Source: Skermanella stibiiresistens SB22
GTDB taxonomy: Bacteria > Pseudomonadota > Alphaproteobacteria > Azospirillales > Azospirillaceae
Assembly: GCF_000576635.1 (NCBI RefSeq)
Contig: NZ_AVFL01000010.1
Span: 124,001-188,000, forward strand
Length of the DNA: 64,000 nt
Direction: 5' to 3'
The notes below the pieces were generated by a model that was given only the letters and a program-made list of their open reading frames with translations, was not told the origin of the DNA and did no database searches. This document shows, piece after piece, positions 17,760-26,327 of this stretch (positions within the stretch are counted from its first letter, which is position 1; each line of letters starts with the position of its first letter). The translations under genes were made by a program, and so were the position numbers.

Positions 17760-18362
17760 TCAGCCGTGGAGTTTCGACGCGATCTCCGCGACGTGGCGAC
17801 CCTGGAAGCGGGCGCCGTCCAGCTCGTTGGCGCTCGGCTGGCGCGAGCCATCGCCGCTCGCCAGCGTGGTGGCGCCATAAGGCGAGCCGCCGGTGATCTC
17901 GTCCATCCGGGTCTGGCCGGCGAAGCTGTACGGCAGCCCGACGATCACCATGCCCTGGTGCAGCAGCGTCGTGTGGAACGACAGGATGGTGCTCTCCTGG
18001 CCACCGTGTTGCGTGGCTGTCGAGGCGAAGACGCTGCCGACCTTGCCGATCAGCTTGCCCTGGGCCCACAGCCCGCCGGTCTGGTCAAGGAAGTTGCGCA
18101 TCTGCGACGCCATATTGCCGAAACGGGTCGGCGTGCCGAAGATGATGGCGTCGTAATCGGCCAGTTCGGCCGGGGTCGCGACCGGGGCGACCTGATCCAT
18201 CTTGACGCCGGCCTTGGCCGCGACATCCGGCGGCATCAGCTCGGGCACGCGCTTGATCGTGACCTCGGTGCCCGGAACCGACCGGGCGCCCTCGGCGACC
18301 GCGCCCGCCATCGTCTCGATGTGGCCGTACGTGCTGTAATAGAGTACCAGAACCTTAGCCAT
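17760..18362 (-). CDS. wrbA: NAD(P)H:quinone oxidoreductase WrbA
   Basis: A 200-residue flavodoxin-fold protein. The FMN phosphate-binding loop is [12 protein letters not shown], and [22 protein letters not shown] and [13 protein letters not shown] are family signatures. WrbA reduces quinones by two electrons using NAD(P)H and FMN. The start is ATG 18362, with GGAGAC just upstream; an in-frame ATG six codons earlier lacks spacing. It diverges from a LysR regulator at 18531 with 168 bases between, a common arrangement for direct regulation. Confidence 0.95.
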   Translation of the reverse strand: MAKVLVLYYSTYGHIETMAGAVAEGARSVPGTEVTIKRVPELMPPDVAAKAGVKMDQVAPVATPAELADYDAIIFGTPTRFGNMASQMRNFLDQTGGLWAQGKLIGKVGSVFASTATQHGGQESTILSFHTTLLHQGMVIVGLPYSFAGQTRMDEITGGSPYGATTLASGDGSRQPSANELDGARFQGRHVAEIASKLHG

Positions 18363-18530
18363 GTCTCGTCTCCCTGCCATGTGATCCCGAGGGATGATCC
18401 CGGGGTGGTCCGTCTTGACTGGATGGAATTTAGGACGTTGCGCCCGCCCTGATAATCCCTGACATTCTCACTTCATTGTTCTTTCCAACGCAACAATAGC
18501 CGTCAGACACCAGGATGGGGCGACCGAACC

Positions 18531-19457
18531 ATGGACCGGCTGGATGACATGGTCTTGTTCATACGCGTCGTGGAGGCGCGCAGCTTCACACAGGCCGCCG
18601 ATCGCCTGAGCCTGTCCAAGTCGGCCGTCAGCCGCCGCGTCTCCGATCTGGAGAATCGCCTAGGGGCGCGTCTGCTCAACCGCACGACCCGCAGTCTCAG
18701 CCTGACCGAGGTTGGCCGGGCCTTCTACGACCGTTGCGCCAGGATCGTCGCCGACGTGGAGGAGGCGGAGCGCTCCGTCGCCGACCTTCACGCCCTGCCG
18801 CGTGGAACGCTCAGGATCAACGCGCCGATGTCGTTCGGCATGATGCACATCGCCCCCGCAATCGCCGAGTTCCTGCGCCGCCACCCCGCGGTGGAGATCG
18901 ACATGGACCTGAACGACCGCTACATCGACCTGATCGAGGAGGGCTACGATGTCGCGGTCCGCATCGGACGCCTGCGCGACAGCAGCTTGGTCGCCCGCCG
19001 GCTGGCGCCCAATCGCATGGTCGTCGTCGGCAGTCCCGCCTATTTCAAATCCCATGGCCGGCCCAGCCATCCCGACGACCTGACCGGCCACAACTGCCTG
19101 CTCTACACCAACGCGCCCTTGGCCGATCAATGGCAGTTCACCGTCGGAGGCTCCACCCGCTCGGTCAAGGTGACGGGCTCGCTCCGGGTCAACAACGGCG
19201 AGGTGCTGAGGGAGGCCGCCGTCGCCGGCCTCGGTATCGCGGTCCTGCCGACCTTCATCATCGGCGAGCAGATCGCGCGCGGCCAGCTGGACGTGGCCCT
19301 GCTGGACTTCGCGGCGGGCGACAGCGCCGTCCACGCGGTCTATCCGCACGGCCGCCACCTGTCGCCCAAGGTCCGCGTCTTCGTCGACTTCCTGGCCGGC
19401 CGCTTCGGCCCGGTACCCTACTGGGACGCCTCGCTTCACGTCCTGTCCGGCGGATGA
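18531..19457 (+). CDS. LysR family transcriptional regulator
   Basis: A 308-residue LysR-type regulator. The winged HTH occupies residues 1-60 (VEARSFTQAADRLSLSKSAVSRRVSDLENRLGARLLNRTTRSLSLTEVG) and is followed by the two-lobed effector-binding domain. It belongs to the AaeR/DsdC-like group whose members often respond to aromatic or quinone-like compounds. It is divergent from wrbA, which it probably regulates together with the GST and pirin genes; that is inference from position. The effector cannot be predicted. Confidence 0.92.
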   Translation: MDRLDDMVLFIRVVEARSFTQAADRLSLSKSAVSRRVSDLENRLGARLLNRTTRSLSLTEVGRAFYDRCARIVADVEEAERSVADLHALPRGTLRINAPMSFGMMHIAPAIAEFLRRHPAVEIDMDLNDRYIDLIEEGYDVAVRIGRLRDSSLVARRLAPNRMVVVGSPAYFKSHGRPSHPDDLTGHNCLLYTNAPLADQWQFTVGGSTRSVKVTGSLRVNNGEVLREAAVAGLGIAVLPTFIIGEQIARGQLDVALLDFAAGDSAVHAVYPHGRHLSPKVRVFVDFLAGRFGPVPYWDASLHVLSGG

Positions 19458-19515
19458 GCGGCGTCATCGCCTTGCCGGCGCGGGGGATCGGAGCCGCGGC
19501 TACGGACGGTCTGGA

Positions 19516-20421
19516 TCACAGGCGCGGCGTGCCCCCCTGATCGAGGGCGGTGGCGAAGCTATCCAAGGCGGCACGCATGGACAGCAGGACCTCGCGCCCG
19601 TCGGGGTCCACCGACAGGACGATGTTCCCCTGAAGTTGCTCGACCACATCGGCGACATCGACGACTTTGGACTGGATATCCGAGATCCTGACTTCGAGCC
19701 GGGCGAACAGGTCATCCACCTTCATCATCATCACCAGGCGTCGGCTGGCCTCACCCTTTCGCAGGTCGATGTCCTGCCGGATCTTGGCCAAGGCTTGGAC
19801 GCGGTCCTCCGTCTCGACCAGTTCGCGTTCCAGCTTGATCAACGCCTGCTCCAGCCGAGCCAGGACCTTGCGGAGATCCTCGTCGGCCCGGATCAGCGAT
19901 TCCCATTCCCCTTGGGACGATATGAGCACCTGGACATCCCCCTCGATGACGGTCCGGGCGGCCAAATAGGTGCCGTAACCGGGGACCCAGAACCACTTCT
20001 TGAGTTCGTCGGCGTGCTCCCGCGCCGTGTTGAGTCGCTGGCTCACCTCCGCGATCCGCACCTTCAGGGCGTACTCGTCCTTCTCGACAATCTGCTGGTT
20101 GGCTTGGTCGACGGTGATCTGCCGCTTCAGGTCGGCGATCGCCCGCAGGGTCTCGCGCTCCTGTTCGAACAGGGCGTTGGACCGGAGGATCAGTTCCTCC
20201 TTCTGGTGTTCGAGCATCTCGTGATCGCGCTTCGCTTGGGCGCGACCGAGTTCGGCCGCGTCGGCCACCGAGGCGATCAGCGAACGCAGGCTCGCCAGCG
20301 TGTCGATGGCCTCCTGGCGCCGTTGCCGCGTCAGGAGTTCGTGCGCCTTGAGCACGTCCTGGACGATGACGGCGACGGCCTTGCGATAGCCATTCCCCTG
20401 TTCGGTGATGATTTGCCCCAT
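19516..20421 (-). CDS. coiled-coil protein of unknown function, possible alpha-pore-forming toxin-like subunit
   Basis: A 301-residue, nearly all-alpha protein with no signal peptide. Residues ~30-140 and ~165-260 form long heptad-rich helices (QERETLRAIADLKRQITVDQ, LARLEQALIKLERELVETED). Between them is a short aromatic/hydrophobic segment, KKWFWVPGYGTYLAARTVIE. Two long helices separated by a compact hydrophobic tongue is the plan of ClyA/XaxB/Hbl-type toxin subunits, but no family signature was recognised, so this is only a structural guess. It is 94 bases downstream of a larger coiled-coil gene in the same orientation and probably co-expressed with it. Confidence 0.6.
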   Translation of the reverse strand: MGQIITEQGNGYRKAVAVIVQDVLKAHELLTRQRRQEAIDTLASLRSLIASVADAAELGRAQAKRDHEMLEHQKEELILRSNALFEQERETLRAIADLKRQITVDQANQQIVEKDEYALKVRIAEVSQRLNTAREHADELKKWFWVPGYGTYLAARTVIEGDVQVLISSQGEWESLIRADEDLRKVLARLEQALIKLERELVETEDRVQALAKIRQDIDLRKGEASRRLVMMMKVDDLFARLEVRISDIQSKVVDVADVVEQLQGNIVLSVDPDGREVLLSMRAALDSFATALDQGGTPRL

Positions 20422-20515
20422 GGTGTCTTTCCCGTGATGGGTTGTGGGCCGACGGTCGGCGGCACCGGCCCGGATCGGCCGGTGCCGCCGCGCGGCTGGC
20501 GGATCAGGTCAAAGC

Positions 20516-22330
20516 TCAGGCGGCGCGCGCCTCGGTGAGCTGCCTTTCGACCGTGATCCGCGCCTTCTTCTCGGTGATGCGCGCGATGTCGGCCTCGGCG
20601 TCCTTCTTCAAGGTCCCGGCCATCCCGGCCGCGAGCCGGCGCGACTCCTCGATGGTGGGATTGGCCTCCATGTGTCCGTGGACCTTGAGCTTGGCGCGGG
20701 TCGCCGCGTCGTAATATTCGCCGCACACCAATTCCAGCGACTTCCAGCGGGCGGCGTAGATCACAGCCTGACCAATGAATTCGGGATCGCGGTACATCTC
20801 GAGCCGCTCCTCCTTGCTCAGGGTATCCATGTAGTCGCGCACGCTCTGAATGTATTCGCCCTCCATGGTGCGGCGGCAATACTCCGCCATGGAATTCCAG
20901 AAGTCGCGCGCCGTGATCAGCGCCACGGCGATCTGCTTCAGCGCGCCGATGGCGGTGGTCAGCGAGGCGACGGCCGCCTCCACCGTCTGCTTGTCGATCT
21001 CCGTGTTCTTGATCTTCTCGGCGTATTCGACCATGGAGACCAGGGCCTGCCGGTTGCGCTCCTCCAGGTCCAGCTTGTTGTCCAGCGCCTTGAGCTTCTC
21101 GGACCGGGCGGCGTCCGCCCTCGCCTGCGTCTTGTCGCCCGCCTGGGCCAGCCGGTCGGCGGTCTTCTCGGCAGCCTGCTGAAGGTTCTCCACCTGCTTC
21201 TGGAGCCGTTCGAGGTCCTTCTCGCGTGTGGCGGCCTTGGTCTCGGATTCCTTCGCGTCCTCCTCGACCGCTTCGGCCTCCACCTTCAGCTTCGCGGTCT
21301 GTTCCGGCTTGACGCCGGTGTCCTTCTCGGCGGCGGCGAGTTCCGCCTTCAGCTTGTTCGCCTTCCTGCGCTTGGTGGCGCTGGCGGTCTTGAGTTGCTC
21401 CGCCTCGACGCGGGTCTTCTCGACCTCCTCGTTCTTCTTGGTCAATTCCTCGCGCTTGGTCTCAAGCTCCTTCTTGGCCTCCTTGATCGCCTCGTCATCC
21501 TTGGTGGTGTCCGGCTTCGACCCGCCAGACGACATCACCGCGCCGAGCGGGTTCTTGACGGCGACGAAGGCGGAAACGCCGGCGCCGATGCCGGACACCA
21601 CGACCGAGGCGATCTGAAGCGCGAAGGCGCGTTTCGATTCGACCTCCTCCTTCTCCTTCGCCTCGTTGTAGAGGTCCTGGGCGCTCTTGATGGCCTTGAT
21701 CAGTTCGGCCTGCTTGGTTTTCACGACCTTCAGGTCGGTGTCCATGGTGGCCAGCTGCCGCTTGATCGCCTCGTTCCTCTCGAACTCCTCGCCGCGCGCC
21801 ATCAGCGTGTCCTCGAGGACGGTCTGGGTGTCGTCGGCCATCTTGTCGAAGGTCTTCGCCAGCTTGTCGGCGTAGCGTGCCATCTCGTCGGCGGCGGCGC
21901 AGCAATGCTCGATCTGCTTCATGGCGAGCGTTTCCTTGCCGCTCAGCAGATAGCGATAGGTCTTGAGCGTGTTGCCCAGGATCAGGTTCGACTTGGCCTG
22001 GAACGTCAGCATGGTGTTGGCGCAGTCGCTGCACACGCCGGCGAGGTCATAGAGCAGGCGGGAAACCTTGGCCTGGAGGACGCCCGCCTTGTAGCCGGCG
22101 ACCCCGTTATAGGCGAGGTTGAGCAGGTCGCCGGTCCGCTCCAGGTTGGTCAGCACCGTGTCGAGATTGAGATCCTGGAGGATTTCGACCCGCCCCTGGA
22201 CGACGAGGGCGGACGTGGAACCGGGTTCCTTGTCGATGACGACCGTCTCGGACTTCCCCTTGTGGCTTAAGACGACCTCGTTGGTGGCCGGGTCGAACTT
22301 GACGACGTCATACTTGACGATTTCGGACAT
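20516..22330 (-). CDS. large coiled-coil protein with central hydrophobic hairpin, unknown function
   Basis: A 604-residue alpha-helical protein with no signal peptide. Residues ~55-245 are helical and contain paired cysteines (AGVCSDCAN, EHCCAAADE). A hydrophobic stretch at ~247-275 (FALQIASVVVSGIGAGVSAF) looks like a membrane-inserting hairpin. Residues ~290-450 are a highly charged coiled coil (EAKKELETKREELTKKNEEV). The remainder is globular-helical. A single hydrophobic hairpin embedded in long amphipathic helices is what ClyA-superfamily pore formers show, although colicin-like or structural roles are equally possible. It is paired with the smaller coiled-coil gene 94 bases downstream; its own start has AGGAG about 6 bases upstream. 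Confidence 0.6.
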   Translation of the reverse strand: MSEIVKYDVVKFDPATNEVVLSHKGKSETVVIDKEPGSTSALVVQGRVEILQDLNLDTVLTNLERTGDLLNLAYNGVAGYKAGVLQAKVSRLLYDLAGVCSDCANTMLTFQAKSNLILGNTLKTYRYLLSGKETLAMKQIEHCCAAADEMARYADKLAKTFDKMADDTQTVLEDTLMARGEEFERNEAIKRQLATMDTDLKVVKTKQAELIKAIKSAQDLYNEAKEKEEVESKRAFALQIASVVVSGIGAGVSAFVAVKNPLGAVMSSGGSKPDTTKDDEAIKEAKKELETKREELTKKNEEVEKTRVEAEQLKTASATKRRKANKLKAELAAAEKDTGVKPEQTAKLKVEAEAVEEDAKESETKAATREKDLERLQKQVENLQQAAEKTADRLAQAGDKTQARADAARSEKLKALDNKLDLEERNRQALVSMVEYAEKIKNTEIDKQTVEAAVASLTTAIGALKQIAVALITARDFWNSMAEYCRRTMEGEYIQSVRDYMDTLSKEERLEMYRDPEFIGQAVIYAARWKSLELVCGEYYDAATRAKLKVHGHMEANPTIEESRRLAAGMAGTLKKDAEADIARITEKKARITVERQLTEARAA

Positions 22331-22779
22331 GACTCTCCTTTGGCCGAAGACGGCGGCGAATGGGTTCGGAGCATTGGTTCCCGCGGTTACCTGGCGGATC
22401 CAGCGGAGCGCGGGGGGAGGACCACTCTCAAATCTCGGCCTCGGCGTCGATAACCGCCCAGCCGCCCGAACGGATCAATTAGAAATTTAATTGTGTAAAT
22501 AATGTAATTCTTTAGCTTACGATCATATGCCTGTCATCGCGTTTAATTCGAAATCGACGGACCAGTGCGCACGCTTTGATGTTCTTTACCTTCAGCCAAC
22601 CCTGGTTTGACACGTCCTGGACATGCCGACTCCACAAAATCGAGGCCGCTCGGGAACAATTCGGTTGATCAAATTTCGTCGTTAACAACCAAAACGGCGG
22701 AACTCCCCCCGTCCGCCAAGTGTTGTCTCGTTCTGAAGGCTCGATATTTGTCAAGAAACAAATCGCGAAGGATGAGGAT
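22331..22779. other. AT-rich gene-free intergenic region
   Basis: 449 bases between two divergent genes. The middle (about 22470-22570) is markedly richer in A and T than anything nearby, with runs such as AATTAGAAATTTAATTG. No reading frame with a ribosome-binding site and no strong hairpin was seen. It must contain the promoters of both flanking genes, but no -35/-10 pair stands out. A TTGACA occurs at about 22606, without a matching -10 box at normal spacing. Confidence 0.6.
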
Positions 22780-24171
22780 ATGAACAGGTTGATGCTCGGC
22801 GCGGCGGTGATCGCGCTCACCACCGGCACCATGGGTTCGGTTCAAGCTCAAACTTCCTCCAGCCAGCCGCTCCAGCCCGCCTCCTGCACCCAGCTCGACG
22901 TCGGCGAGGTCGCCAATCGGGTCGACAAGATCCAGAACGCCCAACGCAAGGCCGAGCTTGAGTTGAGGATCGAGCGCGCCCGCGAGGCGCAAAGCGCCGG
23001 CAACATCTCCGTCTGCCGCCAGACCCTCGTCGAGATCGAGCGCGAGATCCCCGGCGGCCAGCAGACCACCAAGGTGACGCCCGCGCCGGCCTTCCTCGGT
23101 GGTCCCAGTGGGCAGGGAAGCGCCACGGCGCGGACCAGCGCGGATCCCCGGCAGGCTCCCATCCAGGCGGACAACGTCGTGGCGGCGCTGCGCGAGAACA
23201 AGCAGTTCAGCACGCTGGTCGGGCTGATCGAGCGCGCCGGCTTGGTCGAGACTCTGAGCCAGTCCGGCCCCTACACCATCTTCGCGCCGACCAACGCCGC
23301 GTTCGACCACCTGCCCCAGAGCGTCCGCGACCGCTTGAACAGCGACGAGGGCCGTGACCAGCTCCGCGCCATCCTGGCCCAGCACGTGGTCCAGAACCAG
23401 AGCATCGCCTCCAACCAGATCCCGTCCGAGATCAAGGCGATGGGCGGCGACCCGATCGACGTGTCGATGACCAACGGGAGGCCGCGCCTGCACACCGGCG
23501 ATCCGCTGCCGCCCGCCCACAGCCAGACCGGCACCAGCTCGACCGCCTCGGCGCCCGCCAGCACGACGCCGGTCGAATCACGCACCGTCGCCGACACCCC
23601 GGCGCAGACCGCCGCGACCCCGGCACCGGCGACCCCGGCGTCAGGGTCCATGGCCACCCCGTCGACCGACCTGCGCGACGCCCGCGTCGCCCTGGAGAAC
23701 GCCGACACCGCCTTGCGCGGCGACAATCAGGAGATGCAGGCCGTCCAGGAGCAGATCGGCACCGCGCGTGAGGCGCTGAACAGGGCCCTCGCCCAGGCGC
23801 AGGCTCCCAACCGCGAGCCGCTGGAGCGGGCGAACGCGGCATTGGGCCGAGCCGGAACCGCGGCGCAGGCCAACGACCGCAGCGCCACCCAGCTTGCCGT
23901 CAACGACGCGCTGCTGCCGCTGCGGCAGTCGGAAACCACCATGAGCGGGACGACGATGGCTGGGACCCCGGCGGAAACGGCCACGACCACTCCGTCCGCC
24001 ACGCCAACCACCACGACCACGCCCACCACCACACAGGCCCGGACCACCGAGCGCCATGAGATGACCCCCGCCGCGATCACGGTCGGCGATATCCGCACCG
24101 GGAACGGCTTCATCCACGGCATCGATCAGGTGCTCGTGCCGGAAAGCGTCCAGGAAGCGCTGGCCCAGTAA
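22780..24171 (+). CDS. secreted fasciclin (FAS1) domain protein with an interrupted domain
   Basis: 463 residues from ATG 22780, which has AAGGATGAGG upstream and begins a signal peptide (LMLGAAVIALTTGTMGSVQAQ). Residues ~30-85 form a charged helix containing two cysteines. The first part of a FAS1 domain is clear at ~132-237: FSTLVGLIERAGL, SGPYTIFAPTNAAFDHLP and ILAQHVV. The closing strand of FAS1 (ITVGDIRTGNGFIHGIDQVLVP, in which FIHGIDQVL is the conserved NGVIHVIDxVL motif) appears only at ~433-454. Residues ~238-432 in between are a Thr/Pro/Ala-rich linker, a helical repeat-like block (DARVALENADTALRGDN) and another Thr-rich linker. FAS1 proteins usually mediate adhesion. A strong terminator follows. 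Confidence 0.82.
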   Translation: MNRLMLGAAVIALTTGTMGSVQAQTSSSQPLQPASCTQLDVGEVANRVDKIQNAQRKAELELRIERAREAQSAGNISVCRQTLVEIEREIPGGQQTTKVTPAPAFLGGPSGQGSATARTSADPRQAPIQADNVVAALRENKQFSTLVGLIERAGLVETLSQSGPYTIFAPTNAAFDHLPQSVRDRLNSDEGRDQLRAILAQHVVQNQSIASNQIPSEIKAMGGDPIDVSMTNGRPRLHTGDPLPPAHSQTGTSSTASAPASTTPVESRTVADTPAQTAATPAPATPASGSMATPSTDLRDARVALENADTALRGDNQEMQAVQEQIGTAREALNRALAQAQAPNREPLERANAALGRAGTAAQANDRSATQLAVNDALLPLRQSETTMSGTTMAGTPAETATTTPSATPTTTTTPTTTQARTTERHEMTPAAITVGDIRTGNGFIHGIDQVLVPESVQEALAQ

Positions 24172-24203
24172 CCGGCGCTTCAGTCAAAGTACGACCCCTA
24201 TCC

Positions 24204-24232
24204 AGGCCGGCGCCCCAGGCGCCGGCCTTTTT
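24204..24232 (+). terminator. rho-independent terminator after the fasciclin gene
   Basis: A perfect 11-bp stem, AGGCCGGCGCC pairing with GGCGCCGGCCT around a CCA loop, runs directly into TTTTT. It lies 33 bases after the stop codon of the fasciclin gene and is the clearest intrinsic terminator in the window. Confidence 0.9.
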
Positions 24233-24260
24233 CCATTCACCGGTATGCCCATCATCCCGC

Positions 24261-24311
24261 TTGACGCTCCGTGGCCATCGGCGTAGATCTGGAGTGAATG
24301 AACGTTCACTC
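24261..24311 (+). promoter_or_regulatory. promoter and operator of the TetR-RND operon
   Basis: TTGACG (24261-24266) and TAGATC (24284-24289) are separated by exactly 17 bases, a good sigma70-type promoter. Immediately downstream, at 24292-24311, lies an inverted repeat with GAGTGAA and TTCACTC arms separated by 6 bases, spanning the expected transcription start. Its position and symmetry fit binding by the TetR repressor encoded 3 bases later, giving autoregulation of the operon. Confidence 0.7.
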
Positions 24312-24313
24312 TC

Positions 24314-25039
24314 ATGCACATGGACAGCGCGACGGTAATGGTTCAGGGCGTCAGGGACGAGATCGCGGCACCGGTGGACGCGCGGGAAGCTCAGCGCGAG
24401 CGGATCCTCGCCGCCGCGATGAGATGCTTCGCGCGGTCGGGTTTCCACAAGGCCAGCATGCAGGACATCTGCGCCGACGCCGGCATGAGCGCCGGCAACC
24501 TCTACCGCTACTTCCGCAGCAAGGAAGCCATCATCGCCGCCATCGCGGAGGCCGACCGCGTCCGCAACGCCGCCGTCTTCGAGATCCTGGAGCGGACGGA
24601 GGACCCGGTGCGCGGCCTCGCCTGCCTGGCCCGGGCCTTCCTCCGCGACATGCATGGCCGCGACGCCCCCGCGCTGTGCACCGAGATCATCGCCGAGAGC
24701 CTGCGCAATCCGGAGATGCGCGCCATGTTCGAGCGCAACATCAACGAGGCCCACGCCGCCTGCGCCGCGGCGCTCCGGCGCGGGATCGAGCGCGGCTTCG
24801 TCGACGCTGGGATCGATGTCGACGTCACGGTGCGTCTGCTGATGGCGCTGGGCGACGGCATCATCGCCCACCGGCCGATGGCCGACTTCATGACCGACGA
24901 CCGCGTCGACACGGCGCTCGACACCCTGCTGGAACGCTTCCTGCGGCCTCCCGCCGCGGCACGGGCGGCAACGGCCGTAAAAGCCTACACCGGTAACGCG
25001 GACACGCTACCTTCCCTCCAGCCGACCCCTTCCGCATAA
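24314..25039 (+). CDS. TetR family transcriptional regulator of the adjacent RND pump
   Basis: A 241-residue TetR-type repressor. The N-terminal HTH covers residues ~27-73 (RERILAAAMRCFARSGFHKASMQDICADAGMSAGNLYRYFRSKEAII) and the rest is the helical ligand-binding domain. There is no ribosome-binding site in front of either ATG (24314 or 24320), and the operator overlaps the 5' end, so the message may be nearly leaderless. The efflux adaptor gene starts 10 bases after the stop. Repression of the pump, relieved by a pump substrate, is the expected role. Confidence 0.9.
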   Translation: MHMDSATVMVQGVRDEIAAPVDAREAQRERILAAAMRCFARSGFHKASMQDICADAGMSAGNLYRYFRSKEAIIAAIAEADRVRNAAVFEILERTEDPVRGLACLARAFLRDMHGRDAPALCTEIIAESLRNPEMRAMFERNINEAHAACAAALRRGIERGFVDAGIDVDVTVRLLMALGDGIIAHRPMADFMTDDRVDTALDTLLERFLRPPAAARAATAVKAYTGNADTLPSLQPTPSA

Positions 25040-25049
25040 GGCCTTGACC

Positions 25050-26288
25050 ATGTTCCGAGCACCCGATCGCCTCTGGTTGACTGGCAAGCTGCTGTTGGGC
25101 GCGGCCCTGCTCGGCCTGTCCCTGTCGCCGCTCCCCCTCGCGGCCCCGGCCCAGGCGGAAAGCCCCGCCGCCGCCGCCGTTCCCAAGCCGCCCAGCGTCA
25201 GCGTGATCAAGGCGGAGCCCGGCACCCTGGTGGAGACCATCCTGCTGACCGGCACCCTGGTTCCCCGCGACGAGGTGATGGTCGGCGCCGAGATCGACGG
25301 GCTGGCGATCATCGAGCTTCTGGCCGAGGAGGGCGACGAGGTCGCCCGCGGCCAAGTGCTCGCCCGCCTGTCGCGCGACATGCTGGACGCCCAGGCGGCC
25401 CAGAACGCCGCCGCGATCTCCCGCGCCGCCGCCGCCATCGCCCAGGCGCGCAACCAGATCGCCGAGGCCAACGCCAACGCCCGTCAGGCGAGCCTCGCCT
25501 ATGACCGCGTCCGCACGCTCCAGGACCGCGGCAACGCCTCGCTGGAAGCCCTGGAGCAGCGCGAGGCGGCGGCGCTGGTGGCCAAGGCCCGCGTCGCCGT
25601 GGCGGAGGACGCGCTGCGCCTCGCCCAGGCCGACCGGGAACTGGCCGACGCCCAGCAACGTGAGATCGAGGTCCGCATCGGCCGCACCGAGATCAAGGCG
25701 CCGGCCGCCGGCATCGTCAGCCGGCGCGACGCCCGGCTGGGAGCGCTGGTGTCCTCCGCCGGCGAGCCGCTGTTCAAGATCATCGGCAACGGCACGATCG
25801 AGGTCCAGGCCGATGTTCCCGAGACGGCTCTGGCCCGCCTGCGCGTCGGCCAGCCGGCCCAGGTGCGCCCGGCCGGGATGGAGGAGTTGGTGCCCGGCCG
25901 CGTCCGGCTGGTCTCGCCCGAGATCGACCGGACCTCGCGTCTCGGCCGCATCCGCGTCTCGGTGGAGCGCGTTCCCGGTCTGGCGATCGGCGCCTTCGCG
26001 CGTGGTGCCGTCGAGGTCGACCGACGCGACGGCACGCTGGTGCCGCTGTCCGCCGTGCTCAACCGCAACGACGGCGCCGTCATCCAGGTGGTCCGCGACG
26101 GCGTGGTGGAGACACGCGCCATCACCGTCGGCCTCAAGGCCGATGGCAAGGCGGAGATCCGCACCGGGCTCAACCCCGGCGAGGACGTGATCGCCATCTC
26201 CGGCACCTTCGTCCGCGACGGCGACCGGGTGACGCCGGTGCCGCTGCCGCCGACCGCGCTCCCCGTCCAGACCAGCAGCGTTCCCTGA
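25050..26288 (+). CDS. RND efflux transporter periplasmic adaptor subunit (HlyD/MFP family)
   Basis: About 413 residues. A signal sequence/anchor (LLLGAALLGLSLSPLPLAAPAQA) is followed by the lipoyl half-motifs (GTLVPRDEVMVGAEIDG and RTEIKAPAAGIVSRRDARLG), a coiled-coil hairpin at ~105-185, and a beta-barrel and membrane-proximal domain. Adaptors link the inner-membrane RND pump to an outer-membrane channel. ATG 25050 is chosen over a TTG 6 bases upstream. It lies between the TetR gene (10 bases) and the pump gene (39 bases). No outer-membrane factor gene is adjacent, so a TolC-like channel from elsewhere must be used. Confidence 0.93.
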   Translation: MFRAPDRLWLTGKLLLGAALLGLSLSPLPLAAPAQAESPAAAAVPKPPSVSVIKAEPGTLVETILLTGTLVPRDEVMVGAEIDGLAIIELLAEEGDEVARGQVLARLSRDMLDAQAAQNAAAISRAAAAIAQARNQIAEANANARQASLAYDRVRTLQDRGNASLEALEQREAAALVAKARVAVAEDALRLAQADRELADAQQREIEVRIGRTEIKAPAAGIVSRRDARLGALVSSAGEPLFKIIGNGTIEVQADVPETALARLRVGQPAQVRPAGMEELVPGRVRLVSPEIDRTSRLGRIRVSVERVPGLAIGAFARGAVEVDRRDGTLVPLSAVLNRNDGAVIQVVRDGVVETRAITVGLKADGKAEIRTGLNPGEDVIAISGTFVRDGDRVTPVPLPPTALPVQTSSVP

Positions 26289-26327
26289 GAAGCCCCCTGA
26301 GAAGATAAGAGCCGGAGCCCCCGCGTC

